NCBI RefSeq assembly: GCF_001649575.2
Contig: NC_051442.1
Location: forward strand, 25,943,435 to 26,007,434
Reading direction: 5' to 3'
Length of the DNA: 64,000 nucleotides
Source of the DNA: Kryptolebias marmoratus
Lineage: Eukaryota; Chordata; Actinopteri; Cyprinodontiformes; Rivulidae
Position 1 is the stretch's first letter; every line of letters begins with the position of its first letter. Of this stretch, positions 21,134 through 32,028 are shown in pieces. The notes beneath the pieces were generated by a model. That model worked only from the letters and a program-made list of their open reading frames with translations, did no database searches and was not told the origin of the DNA. Both the position numbers and the translations under genes were made by a program.

Positions 21134-24100
21134 TTGATGAGTGGTAGAGTGATGGAGAAGGCAGAGGGAGGCAGCCGGGGATGGGGAGCAAAGTACCGGA
21201 AGCAAAAATGCCCTTCCAGGAAGCGAGCTTCCCTGCTGACTCTAAAAAGCACCCCCAATCCCTGACCTTTTTGATCTTTTGTTGGGAAAGCTTGTCCATA
21301 GTGAGCGTAATGGTCAGTGATGACCAGGATGTTTTGTGTGTTGCTTGAATCTTGCTCGATAGATAAATCCATGCATACAAGGTCCATTGGGCCATCACTT
21401 TGCATGTGAAACAATGGCGCAACTTTCTTTGGAAGGATTTTTCTTTTTATACACCTGCACAGAGTTTACAGTGCTCTTCAATGTCAGGTTTCATTTTAGG
21501 CCAGTGGAACCTCTCTTTGGCGAGGTCATATGTCTTATCAGTGCCTAGGTGGCCAGAATCATTGTGGAGTGAATGCATTTCCATTTTCCTAACCTTTTCT
21601 GGCAAAACTAGTTGTACACAGCATGTTTTGCCAGGGGGAGCGGTGATTCTGTACATGACATCTTGTTGTAACTTTAACCGGCCCCACTCTCTTAGTAGTA
21701 GTGAGCTTGCAGGGTTCTCTGTCTTGACTTGACTTGTACCCTTTTGCTTGAGGGCTCTCCATATTTTATTGATTGTGGGGTCCTCCTGTTGAGCTGTTGA
21801 GATCTCTCAGAGGCTCAATATACGCATTCCCTTCACACCAAGTGTAGACAGTTTGCAGTAATCCTTCGGCATGGCTTGCACGGAAACACCTAAATGGTCA
21901 ACTGCTCTGTCAGTATTTGTCTTGATCATAGTGGACATTTGACACATACTGTAGCTCTCACACGATCTGTGAATGTGTCAGTCCATTGCTTTTCAAGATT
22001 ATGGCCAGGATGTGGACACCTTAAAACGGAGTCAGCATCAATATTTTGAGCACCTGATCTGTATTTGAGGCTAAAGTCATACGTCGACAAGGCTGTGAGC
22101 CAACTGTGACCTGTAGCATCTTTGACCTATGTTTTGATGTCTAGCAGATGTCAAAACATAGGTCAAAGGGTTATTGTTAGTCCTGACTTCAAACTTTGCA
22201 CCATACAGATAGTCAAGCAATTTTTCAACTACAGCCCACTTCAAGGCAAGGTATTCCAACTTATGGGCAGGGTAATGATGTTCAGATGGGGTTAGGCTGT
22301 GACTAATGAACACAGCTGGTCTTACTCATTTGCCTTTTTCCTGGTACAAAAGGACAACTTGTTGTTCTCTGCTAGCGTCAACATGTAGCACATAAGGTAG
22401 CCCTGTAGTGTTTGTGAGTCTCTGCTTTAACTTCTCAACAGCAGCTTTGCATCTGTCTTCCCACATAGAACCAAATTGCTCTGATAAATTGAGATAGGTT
22501 TGAGCCTGCTTTTTGTTGAATCTTTTACCATGAGATGGGTAGCCAGACAACAGTTGGTTCAGCGGGAAAACAACCTTGGAATAGTCTTTCACAAAGCTTC
22601 TGTAATACCCGCAAAATCCAAGGAAGGAGAAGAGGGTGGCTACAGTGGTTGGCCTAGTCCAGGAGGTGACTGCTTCCGTTTTCTTTGGATCTGTAGACAG
22701 TCCTTCTTGAGACACAATGTGGCCAACATAGGACAGATAGTTGGCAAAACTGACATTTGTCTAATAGCAGCTTGAGGCCTTCCTCTTTTAGGCAGTCAAG
22801 CACTTTTAACAGCCGTAGTTTGTGCTCTTCAAGTGTGGAGCCAAACACAATTAGGTCATCCAAATAGACCAACACCTCCAGCAGGTTCATGTCTTCAACT
22901 GTTTTTTTCCATGATCAGTTGAAATGTTGCGGGGGTGCCTGACACTCCATTGAGACAGGTCAGTGCATCCTCGATTTTGGGCACTTTGTACTGATCAGGG
23001 ATAGTGTGCCTATTTATTATTCGGTAGGCAACACACATCCTTACCTTTCCACTTTTCTTTTTCACTACCACTGAAGGTGATGCATAAGGACTGCGTGACT
23101 CAGCGATGATGCCTTCTCTCTTCAGATGTCGTAGATGCTTTCTGAGTGCTTCTAGATCGGCAAGTGGCAAGCAACAGGACCTCTCCTGAAAAAGTTTGTC
23201 CTCAGTAGTTTTGATTGTATGTTGTGTGCTTCTGCAGCAGCCTACATCAAACTCATGAGTAAAAAATATTTTGCTGTTGTCCATCATTTTACTTACCAGC
23301 CTATCTTTCCACTCCTTGGGACCAGAAGAGGTTCCAGAGTTGAAAGATAATGGGGTCAGTTCCTTTGAAGACTTGAGATCAATCACTTTACTCACAGCAG
23401 ATGTCAACAGCACATTAGCTGGAAAAAGGTGGGCAATTGGCATACCTCGGGTAAGTGAGATCTCCTTTGTCAAATTGGTTCTAACCAGTACAGTGATTCT
23501 TTAGGAACTTACAACAGTGGCTGACTGCAGTTCGGGTCTCACTAAAACCTGCGCTAGAAACCTTGGATCTTCTATAGAATCATTGGGTGAATCCACCAAA
23601 ATGGCTTGAGTGCTTGGTATCCCTTGAAACCTTGGCATGCCTTTGACCGTTGCTACTTCACCTGGGAGCAATGTTATTGGTTTTGGTTGGGCAAACCAGA
23701 CAGATCCTCTCTTGTGGGTGTCAATTTCAGATGGGGATTGTGCAATTTCCTCTAGAGCCTTTTTGATGAATATGTTTTGCTGTGATGACATCTTCTCTAT
23801 TTCGGTCTTTATAACTTTTCAGAAGTCTTCTCATAGTGGATGTGTTTGTGCCAACAAGTATAGTTCCATTGTCTTTCACAACTGGATAGGGACAGACTAA
23901 CACAAAGGCATCAATGATCTCTGTCACGCCTACATCAGCTTCCCTGAACTCCAGTTTAATTGACAAGTAGCCATCGTAGAGGTAATCAGCAGAACTGAGA
24001 CCCTATATCTGCAAGGTGCTGATTGACATAACGACAGGTGAGTCAAGTATCTGTCGTTAAAGGACCTGTACAGCAGAGTGACTTAAGAACAAGTATCCTA

Positions 24101-24540
24101 CATGTCTTCAATCTGTACTGGAACAGCAGAACCAGGGCCAACTAAGCCTTAAAGAATAGTTTCTTCCACTTCTCTCTCCGTTTCAATGCTCTTGGAACGT
24201 GTCTTTATCACCGGGACACAAGGCCGTTCCACTACTGGGCCCCCGTGATAGTTTCCCAATTTCTTTGTATTTCTTGATAGGATGTTTGTTGACTCTTTGG
24301 AGGTTTTCGGTGCCATCACAATCCCGCATGTAGTGACCATCTTCTCCACATTTGCAGCAAAATACTCCATGTCTGAATGCACAATGTCTGAATCGGGCTT
24401 TGGTCTTTGTGCAGATGGGCTTCTTTTGTACTTGTTTTTATTTGCCTGTTTGTGGTTGGGACACTTTGTTTCTGATTGCAGGATAAGGGTTCTCTTAGCT
24501 TGTGTGTCATGCATATGCGCAGTGCAATTATGTCATGTGG
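21134..24540 (-). pseudogene. Ty3/gypsy gag-pol of a second lineage, many breaks
   Basis: Read from right to left: a gag zinc knuckle CCKCGEDGHYMRDC near 24350-24307; protease-region sequence 24000-23730; the RT N-terminal part 23473-22895; the RT active-site box EVLVYLDDLIVFGST at 22890-22830; RT connection to 22326; RNase H 22400-22020; an integrase zinc finger at 21600-21450 (HNDSGHLGTDKTYDLAKERF then CKLCAG); and the beginning of the integrase core to 21150. A deletion joins positions about 22945/22946 and removes the LDLRSGY-type RT block with its catalytic Asp, and the preceding VDYR-type Asp reads Ala. LTRs and the rest of integrase are not visible. No chromodomain was found. Confidence 0.85.
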
Positions 24541-25719
24541 TAATGCGCCTCATACAACTTGCTTAGTGTGGAGTCGGTTCATGTCAGATAACTGCAAACC
24601 ACCCTTTCGGAACACAAATTGTAGCAGTCTGTCCAGTCAGTTTGTCCAGTCGTAGCAGGTATGTTGACACTCTACTCGGCTTGCTTTGCACACGTTTTTT
24701 CTAGGCTGGTCCCTGCTTTTTTGGTCCCTGCTTTGGAGTAGGGCCAACCGGGCTGGCTCTGCTTTCGTGTGTGGGGCAAGCTTAGCTCCTGTTCACTCAT
24801 TGGTCGTGGGTGTGGCCAGATGCAAAAGATGCAAAAGAGTGAACGGTAGGAATATAAACAACAGTATTAGCTTACCCTGCAACGTTTATGCCGTCTGCCC
24901 CCCAGCTGAAGGCGCTGTAAAGCCTGAAATTTCCAGCCGACAACAACTGTCCTACTCTGTGCAACAATCGCGGCACCCAGAGCATTTCTACCCACCACTG
25001 TCAATTCTGTTGCTGTTTGAAGAAATTTACATTCTGAGAAGAACAGAAGAATCTGTTTAGGATAAACTGATTATAAATTCTGGTTCCTATAGGCATCAAA
25101 GGAAATAACCACATTCCCCTAGGATTGGAAAGAAAGCACCACATTGCCCCTTTGGTGGATTCAAAAGTTTCTGTTACCTTTTCATGGATTGTCTGATCAA
25201 ATGTGCATTTTCTAACCTGTTGAAAGTAATTTTCTGACCTTCAATATCCATTTAAAACTGTGATATTGTGCCTAACCCCTTTAATTTCAGTTACAAGAAC
25301 TACCAGTTTCTTATTTTGAAAAGTATGAGATTCACACTGCGTCTAGAAGATTAACTATGTTTCTCAGGAGGTTCTCCCAAGAAAACAATGTGTGACACGT
25401 AAATTATTTTTTACAGCTGAATAAAGAAATGATAGATTCACACAAGAATTAAGTCTTTTTTGCTTTTTTATTAACCAAATGCGAATTAGAACACAAAATT
25501 ACCCAGTTGAAATAAAGAATGAATGTAATCTCTGGTTTAGTTTTAGAGGTATTAGAGTGCACTCTTAGTTTTGTTTTTTTTAATCTGCAAGCTTGCTGCT
25601 AAGTTGGATGGCATACATTGGAGCTCATATCCTATATTGGGGATTTTAGTCTTACCGGTCTGGGATATTTCCTCATCCTCACAAACGTTTGAGATGCAAC
25701 CACAATGTCCTAAACCTCC
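24541..25719. other. Unassigned; possible LTR/promoter-like part at 24690-25070
   Basis: 24800-24860 has an ATTGG box and GAATATAAAC, which could be an LTR promoter. No TSD or termini were found, and no coding domain was seen. Confidence 0.3.
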
Positions 25720-25797
25720 NNNNNNNNNNNNNNNNNNNNNNNNNNNNNNNNNNNNNNNNNNNNNNNNNNNNNNCCCCCCCCCCCCCCCCCCCCCCCC
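25720..25797. other. Assembly gap (54 N) followed by poly-C
   Basis: N at 25720-25773, then a C run to 25797. The homopolymer probably broke the assembly. Confidence 0.95.
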
Positions 25798-26250
25798 GTT
25801 GAGTCTTGTCCCACGATGCAGGTGAATGGCTGGATCCCCGCCTCACACCAGTTCTCCTCGTTCGACTCTTAACAAGGCAATCCACCAGACAGCGGCAGTC
25901 CAGCTCAGCTTCCATGGTCATCTGGGGCATGAGACTGAGGTTCAACCTGGATCAAGGTGGCGGCAAGCACTTAGCAAAGTTTCATTCGATCACTGTCCCC
26001 CCTACCTGCTCATCTGTCCTGCACTTTTTCTTTTTCTTCCTGTTGACCTCATTATCACGAGCACACTCGAAATCCTGAAATAACCATAGATTAAAGATAC
26101 CTAGATTTTTATTACTTGTAAAACAAAAGGTAAAATTATTATCTGCATTTATACACTGTTATTAATGTTATTTAAAATGTTTATTTTCCACTTTCTCTAG
26201 AACTATGAAGTTAAATATTTTCCCAAGTGTTAATCACTAAATAAAATACA
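25798..26250. other. Unassigned
   Basis: GC-richer to about 26080, then AT-rich. No domain was recognised. Confidence 0.35.
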
Positions 26251-26761
26251 TGTTAGGATCTGGGTTTTTGTATTTTATTTTGTCTTCATGTTTCTGTTTG
26301 AGTTTATTGTTTGTGTTATTTAGTTGTCTCTTCCCTGTGCCTCAACCACCATTCACTTCTCCTCAGTTACTCTCTCTCTCTCTTCCCTGTTCTCACCCAT
26401 CTACACCTGCCTCTAGCTTCATAATCATCTCACCTGTGCTCACTTCCACTAATCACCCTCTGCCTTTAAAACCCAGTCACTTTCCATATTTCCCTGTTGG
26501 TTCATTGTTATACTTTGCCTCCCTGATGTGCCATCCTTTCGGTTGCTTGTGCCTCGTCGTCTCACATGCTCTGTTTTTGTGCTCCTCTTGTCTCAGGTCT
26601 GTTCATGTTTTGTTAAGTTAGTTAATGTTTTTATATTTAGTTTAGGTTTTGCTGCCACGTCAGCCTTTGATTTGGTTTGCCTTTTATTTCTAATAAATTA
26701 GTTTATTTTTTCAATATGAGTCTGCGCTCAGGGTTCGCCTCCTTCACCCCAGTTCATGACA
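26251..26761 (+). mobile_element. LTR (TGTTAGGATC..TTCATGACA, 511 bp)
   Basis: It has TG..CA termini and AATAAATTAG near 26693 as poly(A) signal. The GTTCGCCTCCTTCACC end is shared, in reverse, with the solo LTR at 46321. A long ORF starts just behind it (ATG at 26764), so this is probably a 5' LTR. I could not find the matching 3' LTR in the same orientation. Confidence 0.7.
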
Positions 26762-26763
26762 GA

Positions 26764-28188
26764 ATGAACCAGCCAAAAGAGAACCCTGCAAACTCCAATG
26801 TCGGTGAGACCCTCTCTCCGGGGGAGAAGACCAGGATTCTGGCCGAGTTGCGGGAGGAGCACCCGCTTGCCTTCCTGAATGGCCCCTGGTCTTCTGCCGT
26901 GGTTCCCCCCCGATTCCGTGGCCACTGTTGACAAGGGAGGGCAGCGGCTGCGGCAGCCCCCACATCCCCACCAATCACCACAGCCTCTTCGGTGGGTCAG
27001 ACTGCCGCCACCACAGCCTCTTCAGTGGGTCGGTCGGATATGCCTCCGTTGACTGGGGCAGTCACCATGTCTCCCCTCACACCAGTCATCCCCACGCCAT
27101 CCACGACAAGACCCATCCTGGACTCAGACTGGTCATTTTCAGACCTCACAACCTGCTTGGAGCTGCAGCAGGAGGTGAAGGACTTTCAAGCCATATACAC
27201 ACGACTGGTCAACTCAATAACAGGTTACACAGAAATTACACGCAGGTGTTTCATTTATTCCCTTTTGGTCAAGACCCTTACCTCTAAGAAGGCACTACTC
27301 ACCATACCCACATACCGTAACATCCTGGACAAACTCCGACAGTTAATTAAGGATCTCCTGGAGCCATCAGTCTCTCCCGTGCCACCATCAGTCTCTCCTG
27401 TGCCACCATCAGTCTCTCCCGTGCCACCATCAGTCTCTCCCGTGCCACCATCAGACTCTCCCGTGCCGCTCAATGCATCCCCAGTGCCCTCTGCAGAGCC
27501 CCAAGTGCTTCCAGCAGCTCCAGCTCCTCGCAGACGGCGTCACCGGAGAAGGTCCCCGCCCTCCAAGCCTCCAGCGTTGCCTGCAGAGCCTTCAGCCCCA
27601 TCCCCTACACCCTCTGCAGAGCCCCCAGCGCTCCCTGCACCCGCTGCAGAGCCCCCCAGCGCGATCTGCCAAGTCTGCCAATGTTTCGGTGGGGGTCGGC
27701 AGCGATGCCACCACGGGTTCTCTGGAGGGTCCATCCTGTGTCTCCGTGGGGGTTGGCCAGGACGACGACCTCCACCTCTCTGTGTCTCTGTGGGGGTCGG
27801 CCGAGACGACGAAGCCCCACCTCTCTGTGTCTCCGTGGGGGTCGGCGCAGACGACGCCCCACCTCTCTGTGTCTCTGTGGGGGTCGGCCGGGATGACGAC
27901 GCCCCACCTCTCTGTGTCTCCGTGGGGGTCGGCCGGGACGACGAAGCCCCACCTCTCTGTGTCTCCGTGGGGGTCGGCGCAGATGACGCTCCACCATCCT
28001 GTGTCTTCGAGGGGGTCATGGACGGCGATGCCTCTCAGCCGGTCTCCGAGGGGGTCGCGGACGGCGACGCCTCTCCGAGGACGGCGCCCGGGCCGTCCCC
28101 CAAGACTTTTGCCTCTCAGAGGACGGTGCCTGGGCCATCCTACCGAACTCTGGCTCCGCCGAGGGCGGCGTCCGGGCTGTCCTCCTGA
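26764..28188 (+). CDS. Proline-rich, tandem-repeat ORF of an LTR element, one in-frame TGA
   Basis: From ATG 26764 the frame runs 55 codons to TGA (26929-26931) and continues in the same frame for 418 codons to 28186-28188. The first part reads MNQPKENPANSNVGETLSPG. The middle (27110-27350) looks globular and helical (CLELQQEVKDFQAIYTRLV). Then come five 21-nt units (PPSVSPV) at about 27363-27470, a basic stretch (APRRRRHRRRSPPSKPP) and Pro/Ala-rich sequence. About five 42/45-nt units (PPLCVSVGVGRDD/GADD) follow at 27771-28010. I see no zinc knuckle, protease or RT. By position it could be a gag-like protein of a non-autonomous LTR element. I do not recognise the family. Confidence 0.5.
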
Positions 28189-28497
28189 ACTCTGGCTCCG
28201 CCGAGGGTGGTGTCCGGGCCATCCTCCCGAACTCTGGCTCCGCCGAGGGCAGTGTCCCGGCCACCTGCCTGAACTTGTCCATTACGGTGGTTTATTTTTT
28301 TTTTTGAGTTTTTGTCTGTTTCCCCAGTGTTTGTGGTGTGGAGATGGGCGTGCTAAGTAAACAAGTGCAGACAGAGGAGGTGTGAATGATGAAAGAACAG
28401 AGAAGGTAAACACCAAACAGAGACAAAACATGAAAATAATAACCCAAAAATGCAAAAGAAATCACAAAAAAACCCAATAAAAACACATATTCTGACA
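28189..28497 (-). mobile_element. GC-rich repeat end, then LTR fragment in reverse orientation
   Basis: 28189-28290 holds two more copies of a roughly 45-nt unit (AACTCTGGCTCCGCCGAGGG). From 28497 down to about 28295 the minus strand begins TGTCAGAATATG and continues T-rich, like the opening of the TGTTAGGA LTR family. It therefore points towards the ORF rather than away from it. Rearrangement or an independent LTR fragment are both possible. Confidence 0.4.
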
Positions 28498-29096
28498 ACG
28501 TGGCTGTAGCCCACTTAATCCCTTCATGCAAGCAGGCCTCAAGCGGATGAGCTCAGCTCCACCTGTTCCTCCTTTTCGGTTGCCAAATCTGACTAAATAT
28601 CTCCTCTTTGCCCACAGCTGTGGCTGATCCCAGCATGCTTGGTAGATTTAGTACCTTGGTTGAAATGAAGCTCAAGCCAAAAAACTGTTTGCCTGGATGA
28701 GTCAGATAGAGGACATCTAAACAAGAGAAAGCTTCCTTGGCACTTTGTTGTAGCCCTGACACAAGAACAATTTGGTCCTTCTCCTTCTGCTTAGAAATCT
28801 CACTTATGTGCTCCTAATGGGCCAATATTTTGAGTAAAACAGTCAGCTCAAAACATGTGAGATAAAAGGAAGAAATATACTGGACTTGTGCTATCTTAAT
28901 TGATGCATTGTATTTTATATGCATGATCTTTATTTGAAAATTGGACATATACAGTTTTTTAATATATGACTATCTAAAAGCCCATTTTGTTCCAAAGCAA
29001 CTTTTGCACATTTTCCAGATGTTTGTATTAATGACACACATCACCAACCAGAACAAACATGTCTGTGAAGCTATAAAAAAACAACAGATGTTACAT
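28498..29096. other. Unassigned, with a minus-strand open stretch at 28553-28762
   Basis: The minus-strand stretch (70 codons, reading SGLQQSAKEAFSCLDVLYLT, then NLPSMLGSATAVGKEEIF) is more protein-like than its surroundings, but I do not recognise it. The remainder is AT-rich. Confidence 0.3.
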
Positions 29097-29180
29097 TTAT
29101 ATTATATTATATTATATTATATTATATTATATTATATTATATTATATTATATTATATTATATTATATTATATTATATTAT
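29097..29180. repeat. (ATATT)n pentanucleotide microsatellite
   Basis: About 16 near-perfect units. It lies next to TACTGACTGGCCAAAAAAAA (29180-29200), which resembles a Tc1/mariner terminal repeat, and then the broken LTR end of the minus-strand gypsy. Confidence 0.95.
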
Positions 29181-29215
29181 ACTGACTGGCCAAAAAAAAG
29201 TTGCACAGCAGATTG

Positions 29216-30034
29216 CCACAGTACCCCCTCCTCAAGCATCGCTTCCAGGCGATCTAGGTCGCTTATCCAGATGGTCTCTATAGAACGTTGAGATGAGTGT
29301 AGAGTCCAGAATGAAGGATCTCTGAATCCATGACCTCTCCTCAGGGCTGTACCCCTCCCAGTCCTCCCAGTCCACGAGGTACTGAAATCCATGCCCACGC
29401 ATCCAAGATGCAGCTGACAGTAAAAGCGGAGTGATTATCCACCAGTCGGGTGGGTGGGGGGAGGCTGGTAGGTGGGCACAACGGACTCTCCACCACTGGC
29501 TTGACTTGGGACACATGGAAGGTAGGGTGAGGGTAACTGGAGTCTGAGGGCGGAGGGATTGATGACACGCTCCACAGGGTATGGTCCAATGAACCTAGGT
29601 ACAAGCTTTCTTGGAGTATCTTTCAGGTTAATATCATGGGTGGATAGCCATACCTTCTGACCAACCTGGTATGAAGGAACTGTAGAGCTGTGACGATTGG
29701 TGAACCTTTCATTCTGTTGGGCTGTTCTTAGAAGGGCTCTCCTAGTCTATCTCCAGATGCGATGGCAGCAACGCAGATGGGTTTGCACGTAAGGTACCAG
29801 GCTCTCCGACTCTTGGCTGGGGAAAAGAGCTGGATTATAACCGAGAGACGCTTCAAATGGTGAAAATCCTGTGGCTGATGAGGTATGGCTGTTATGGACA
29901 TATTCTACCCAAGGTAAGTGCTTGCACCAGGTAGAGGGGTTGTTGTTGATAATGCACCTAAGTGTAGACTCCAGCTCCTGGTTACATCTCTCAGACTGAC
30001 CGTTGGATTGAGGATGGTACCCAGAGGTGAGACT
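29216..30034 (-). pseudogene. Minus-strand gypsy: integrase C-terminal half and chromodomain
   Basis: Read from 30034 down: [20 protein letters not shown] (catalytic Glu), [20 protein letters not shown], ending in a stop within RIWR near 29749. A GPY/F-like module follows to about 29580, then [14 protein letters not shown]. Then comes a chromodomain-like segment ([20 protein letters not shown]) where an extra WED repeat suggests a small duplication or frameshift. Below 29218 the LTR start TGTGGCAATCTG survives for about 20 bp before the Tc1-like end. The layout matches the copy at 18643-19575 but is more decayed. Confidence 0.85.
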
Positions 30035-30315
30035 GACCTGTTTTTTTTCCTCTCTGCTCCTGGTGGAAGGTGGATGTGTTTCTTTTCTCTCTGTCTCTCT
30101 GACTTCTGTACTGCCCCCCCCCCNNNNNNNNNNNNNNNNNNNNNNNNNNNNNNNNNNNNNNNNNNNNNNNNNNNNNNNNNNNNNNNNNNNNNNNNNNNNN
30201 NNNNNNNNNNNNNNNNNNNNNNNNNNNNNNNNNNNNNNCACACACACACACACACACACACAACACACACCACACCGTCTTCTCACTGCCCATACACACA
30301 AATATACACACATAC
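30035..30315. mobile_element. Foreign segment plus assembly gap inside gypsy integrase
   Basis: Gypsy coding stops at about 30315 (minus reading NLTWEIENTILLAQQSKQS) and resumes at about 30034. The zinc finger and the first two catalytic Asp residues are missing. The intervening DNA has a CA run (30239-30262), the gap 30124-30238, a C run, and about 75 bp shared in reverse with 11530-11620. It may be an unrelated insertion whose middle is not assembled. Confidence 0.7.
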
Positions 30316-31909
30316 GCACACTTTGCTTTGATTGTTGTGCCAACAAGATGGTGTTTTCGATCTCCCAGGTCAGATTCCCCAGAAAACAGATGGCCGGAAT
30401 GATGCTGGTCTCGGTCTTAGGTGTTTCTGAGGATGCAAATTGTCTGGAGAGAGCATCGGGTTTAACGTTTCTTGAGCTGGGTATGTAGGTAATAGAAAAA
30501 CTAAAGCGAGGAAAAAACAGTGACCATCGAGCCTATCTAGGATTAAGTCTCTTTGCATTTTGCAGGTAGGAGAGGTTCTTTTGGTCAGTCCAGATCATAA
30601 ATGGAAACACTGAGCCCTCCAACCAATGCCTCTACTCCTCCAATGCCAACATTATGGCCAATAATTCCTGATCCCCAACATCATAATTCCTCTCCGCAGG
30701 TGACAGTCGCCAGGAGTAGAAGGCGCAAGAGAGCATCTTGAATCGGAGGTGTCCACCTCCACCACAAACTGTCTCCCAGGGTCAGGGTGACACAAAATAG
30801 GCGCCGAGGTAAAAAGAGCCTTCAACTCACTGAATGCCTTGTCTGCCTCAGGGCTCCAGGTAAATGTTTGGAGAGTACAGGTGAGTTTAGTTAATGGGGT
30901 GGCAACCCGACTGTAATCTCGGATGAAGCGTCTGTAGAAATTGGCGAATCCTAAGAACCTCTGAAGCTCCTTGCGGTTGATGGGGGTGGGCCAGTCAGTG
31001 ACTGCACAAACCTTTTCTGGGTCTGAGCAGTAGCAGCCCTTCTCAAAGATCAATCCCAGGAAGGAAACAGAGGGAACATGAAACTTACATTTCTCGGCCT
31101 TGTCAAACAGTTGGTTCTCCAGGAGGCATTGAAGGATGGCACGGACACGAGACTCGTGCTGCTGCAGATCACTGGAATAGATAAGGATATAATCTAAATA
31201 AACAAATACGAAATTGTTCAGGAAATCACGAAGCACACCGTTGATGAGCGCTTGGAAAACCGCCAGGGCATTAGGAGACCGAAAGGCATTACAAGGTACT
31301 CAAAATGGCCCAACGAAGACTTAACGGCGGTCTTTCACTCGTCCCCCTCCTTAACTCTAACCAAATGGTAAGCGTTGCGTAAGTCTAATTTGGTTAAAAT
31401 GGTAGCCGAATGAAGTTGGGTGTGAACGGAATCGATGACAGGGAGTGGATATTTATTTTTTACGGTGATCTGATTGAGTCCCTGATTGTCAGTGCACAGT
31501 CTTATTGTCTTATCCTTTTTACCAATGAAAAAAAAAAACCAGCCCCGAAGGGGGACGTGGATGGATGGATAATGCTGGAGGATAAGGAATCCTCAATATA
31601 AGTCTTCATGGTCTCCCTCTCCGGTCCAGAGATATTAAATAGCCGGCTGGATGGAAGAGGAGCCCCAGGTAACAGCTTAATTGAACGGTCGTATGGCCTA
31701 TGAGGAGGAAGCGAGAGAGCCTTATGTTTGCTAAATACGGGAGCCAAATCATGGTAAGCTTGCAGAACCTTAGTCAGTTTCCTGACCAGTTTCCTCCTTC
31801 GTAAGAACCTGAGGAACTGCAGATATAAGACAGTGTTGGAGACAGCACTTACTCCAAGCCTCCACTCGCCTCTCCGACCAGTTAAGAATAGCATTGTAAC
31901 AAGAGCCAC
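30316..31909 (-). pseudogene. Minus-strand gypsy: reverse transcriptase and RNase H
   Basis: Read from 31909 down: pre-[22 protein letters not shown] and [20 protein letters not shown]; the palm; the active-site box [14 protein letters not shown] at about 31210-31165; the connection FLGLIFEKG and [17 protein letters not shown]; then RNase H with VEVDTSDS near 30760, and on to [14 protein letters not shown] near 30440. The active-site box normally has two adjacent Asp. Here the second is Tyr (codon TAT, plus strand 31189-31191). At least two frameshifts are present (near 31500 and 31240), and a stop lies near 30560. Confidence 0.88.
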
Positions 31910-32028
31910 GGAAACCCAAAAATTAACTGAGGAACGGAGGAGTCAAACACCAAAAACTCACCCGTCTCGTGATGATTACCGGAAACAATGACGTGAAGAT
32001 CAGTGACCTTGAATCTAATCTTGGTTAG

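Noticed and set aside
25571..25945. ORFs crossing the 25720 gap
   Set aside because: They are formed of N bases and a homopolymer.
27540..28282. Several antisense and alternate-frame ORFs rich in repeats
   Set aside because: They are by-products of GC-rich tandem units whose length is a multiple of three, which opens all frames. The plus-strand frame ending at 28188 is the one joined to the LTR-proximal ATG.
29747..30488. Plus- and minus-strand ORFs crossing the 30124 gap
   Set aside because: They join gypsy integrase to microsatellite translation through N bases. Only the integrase part is real.
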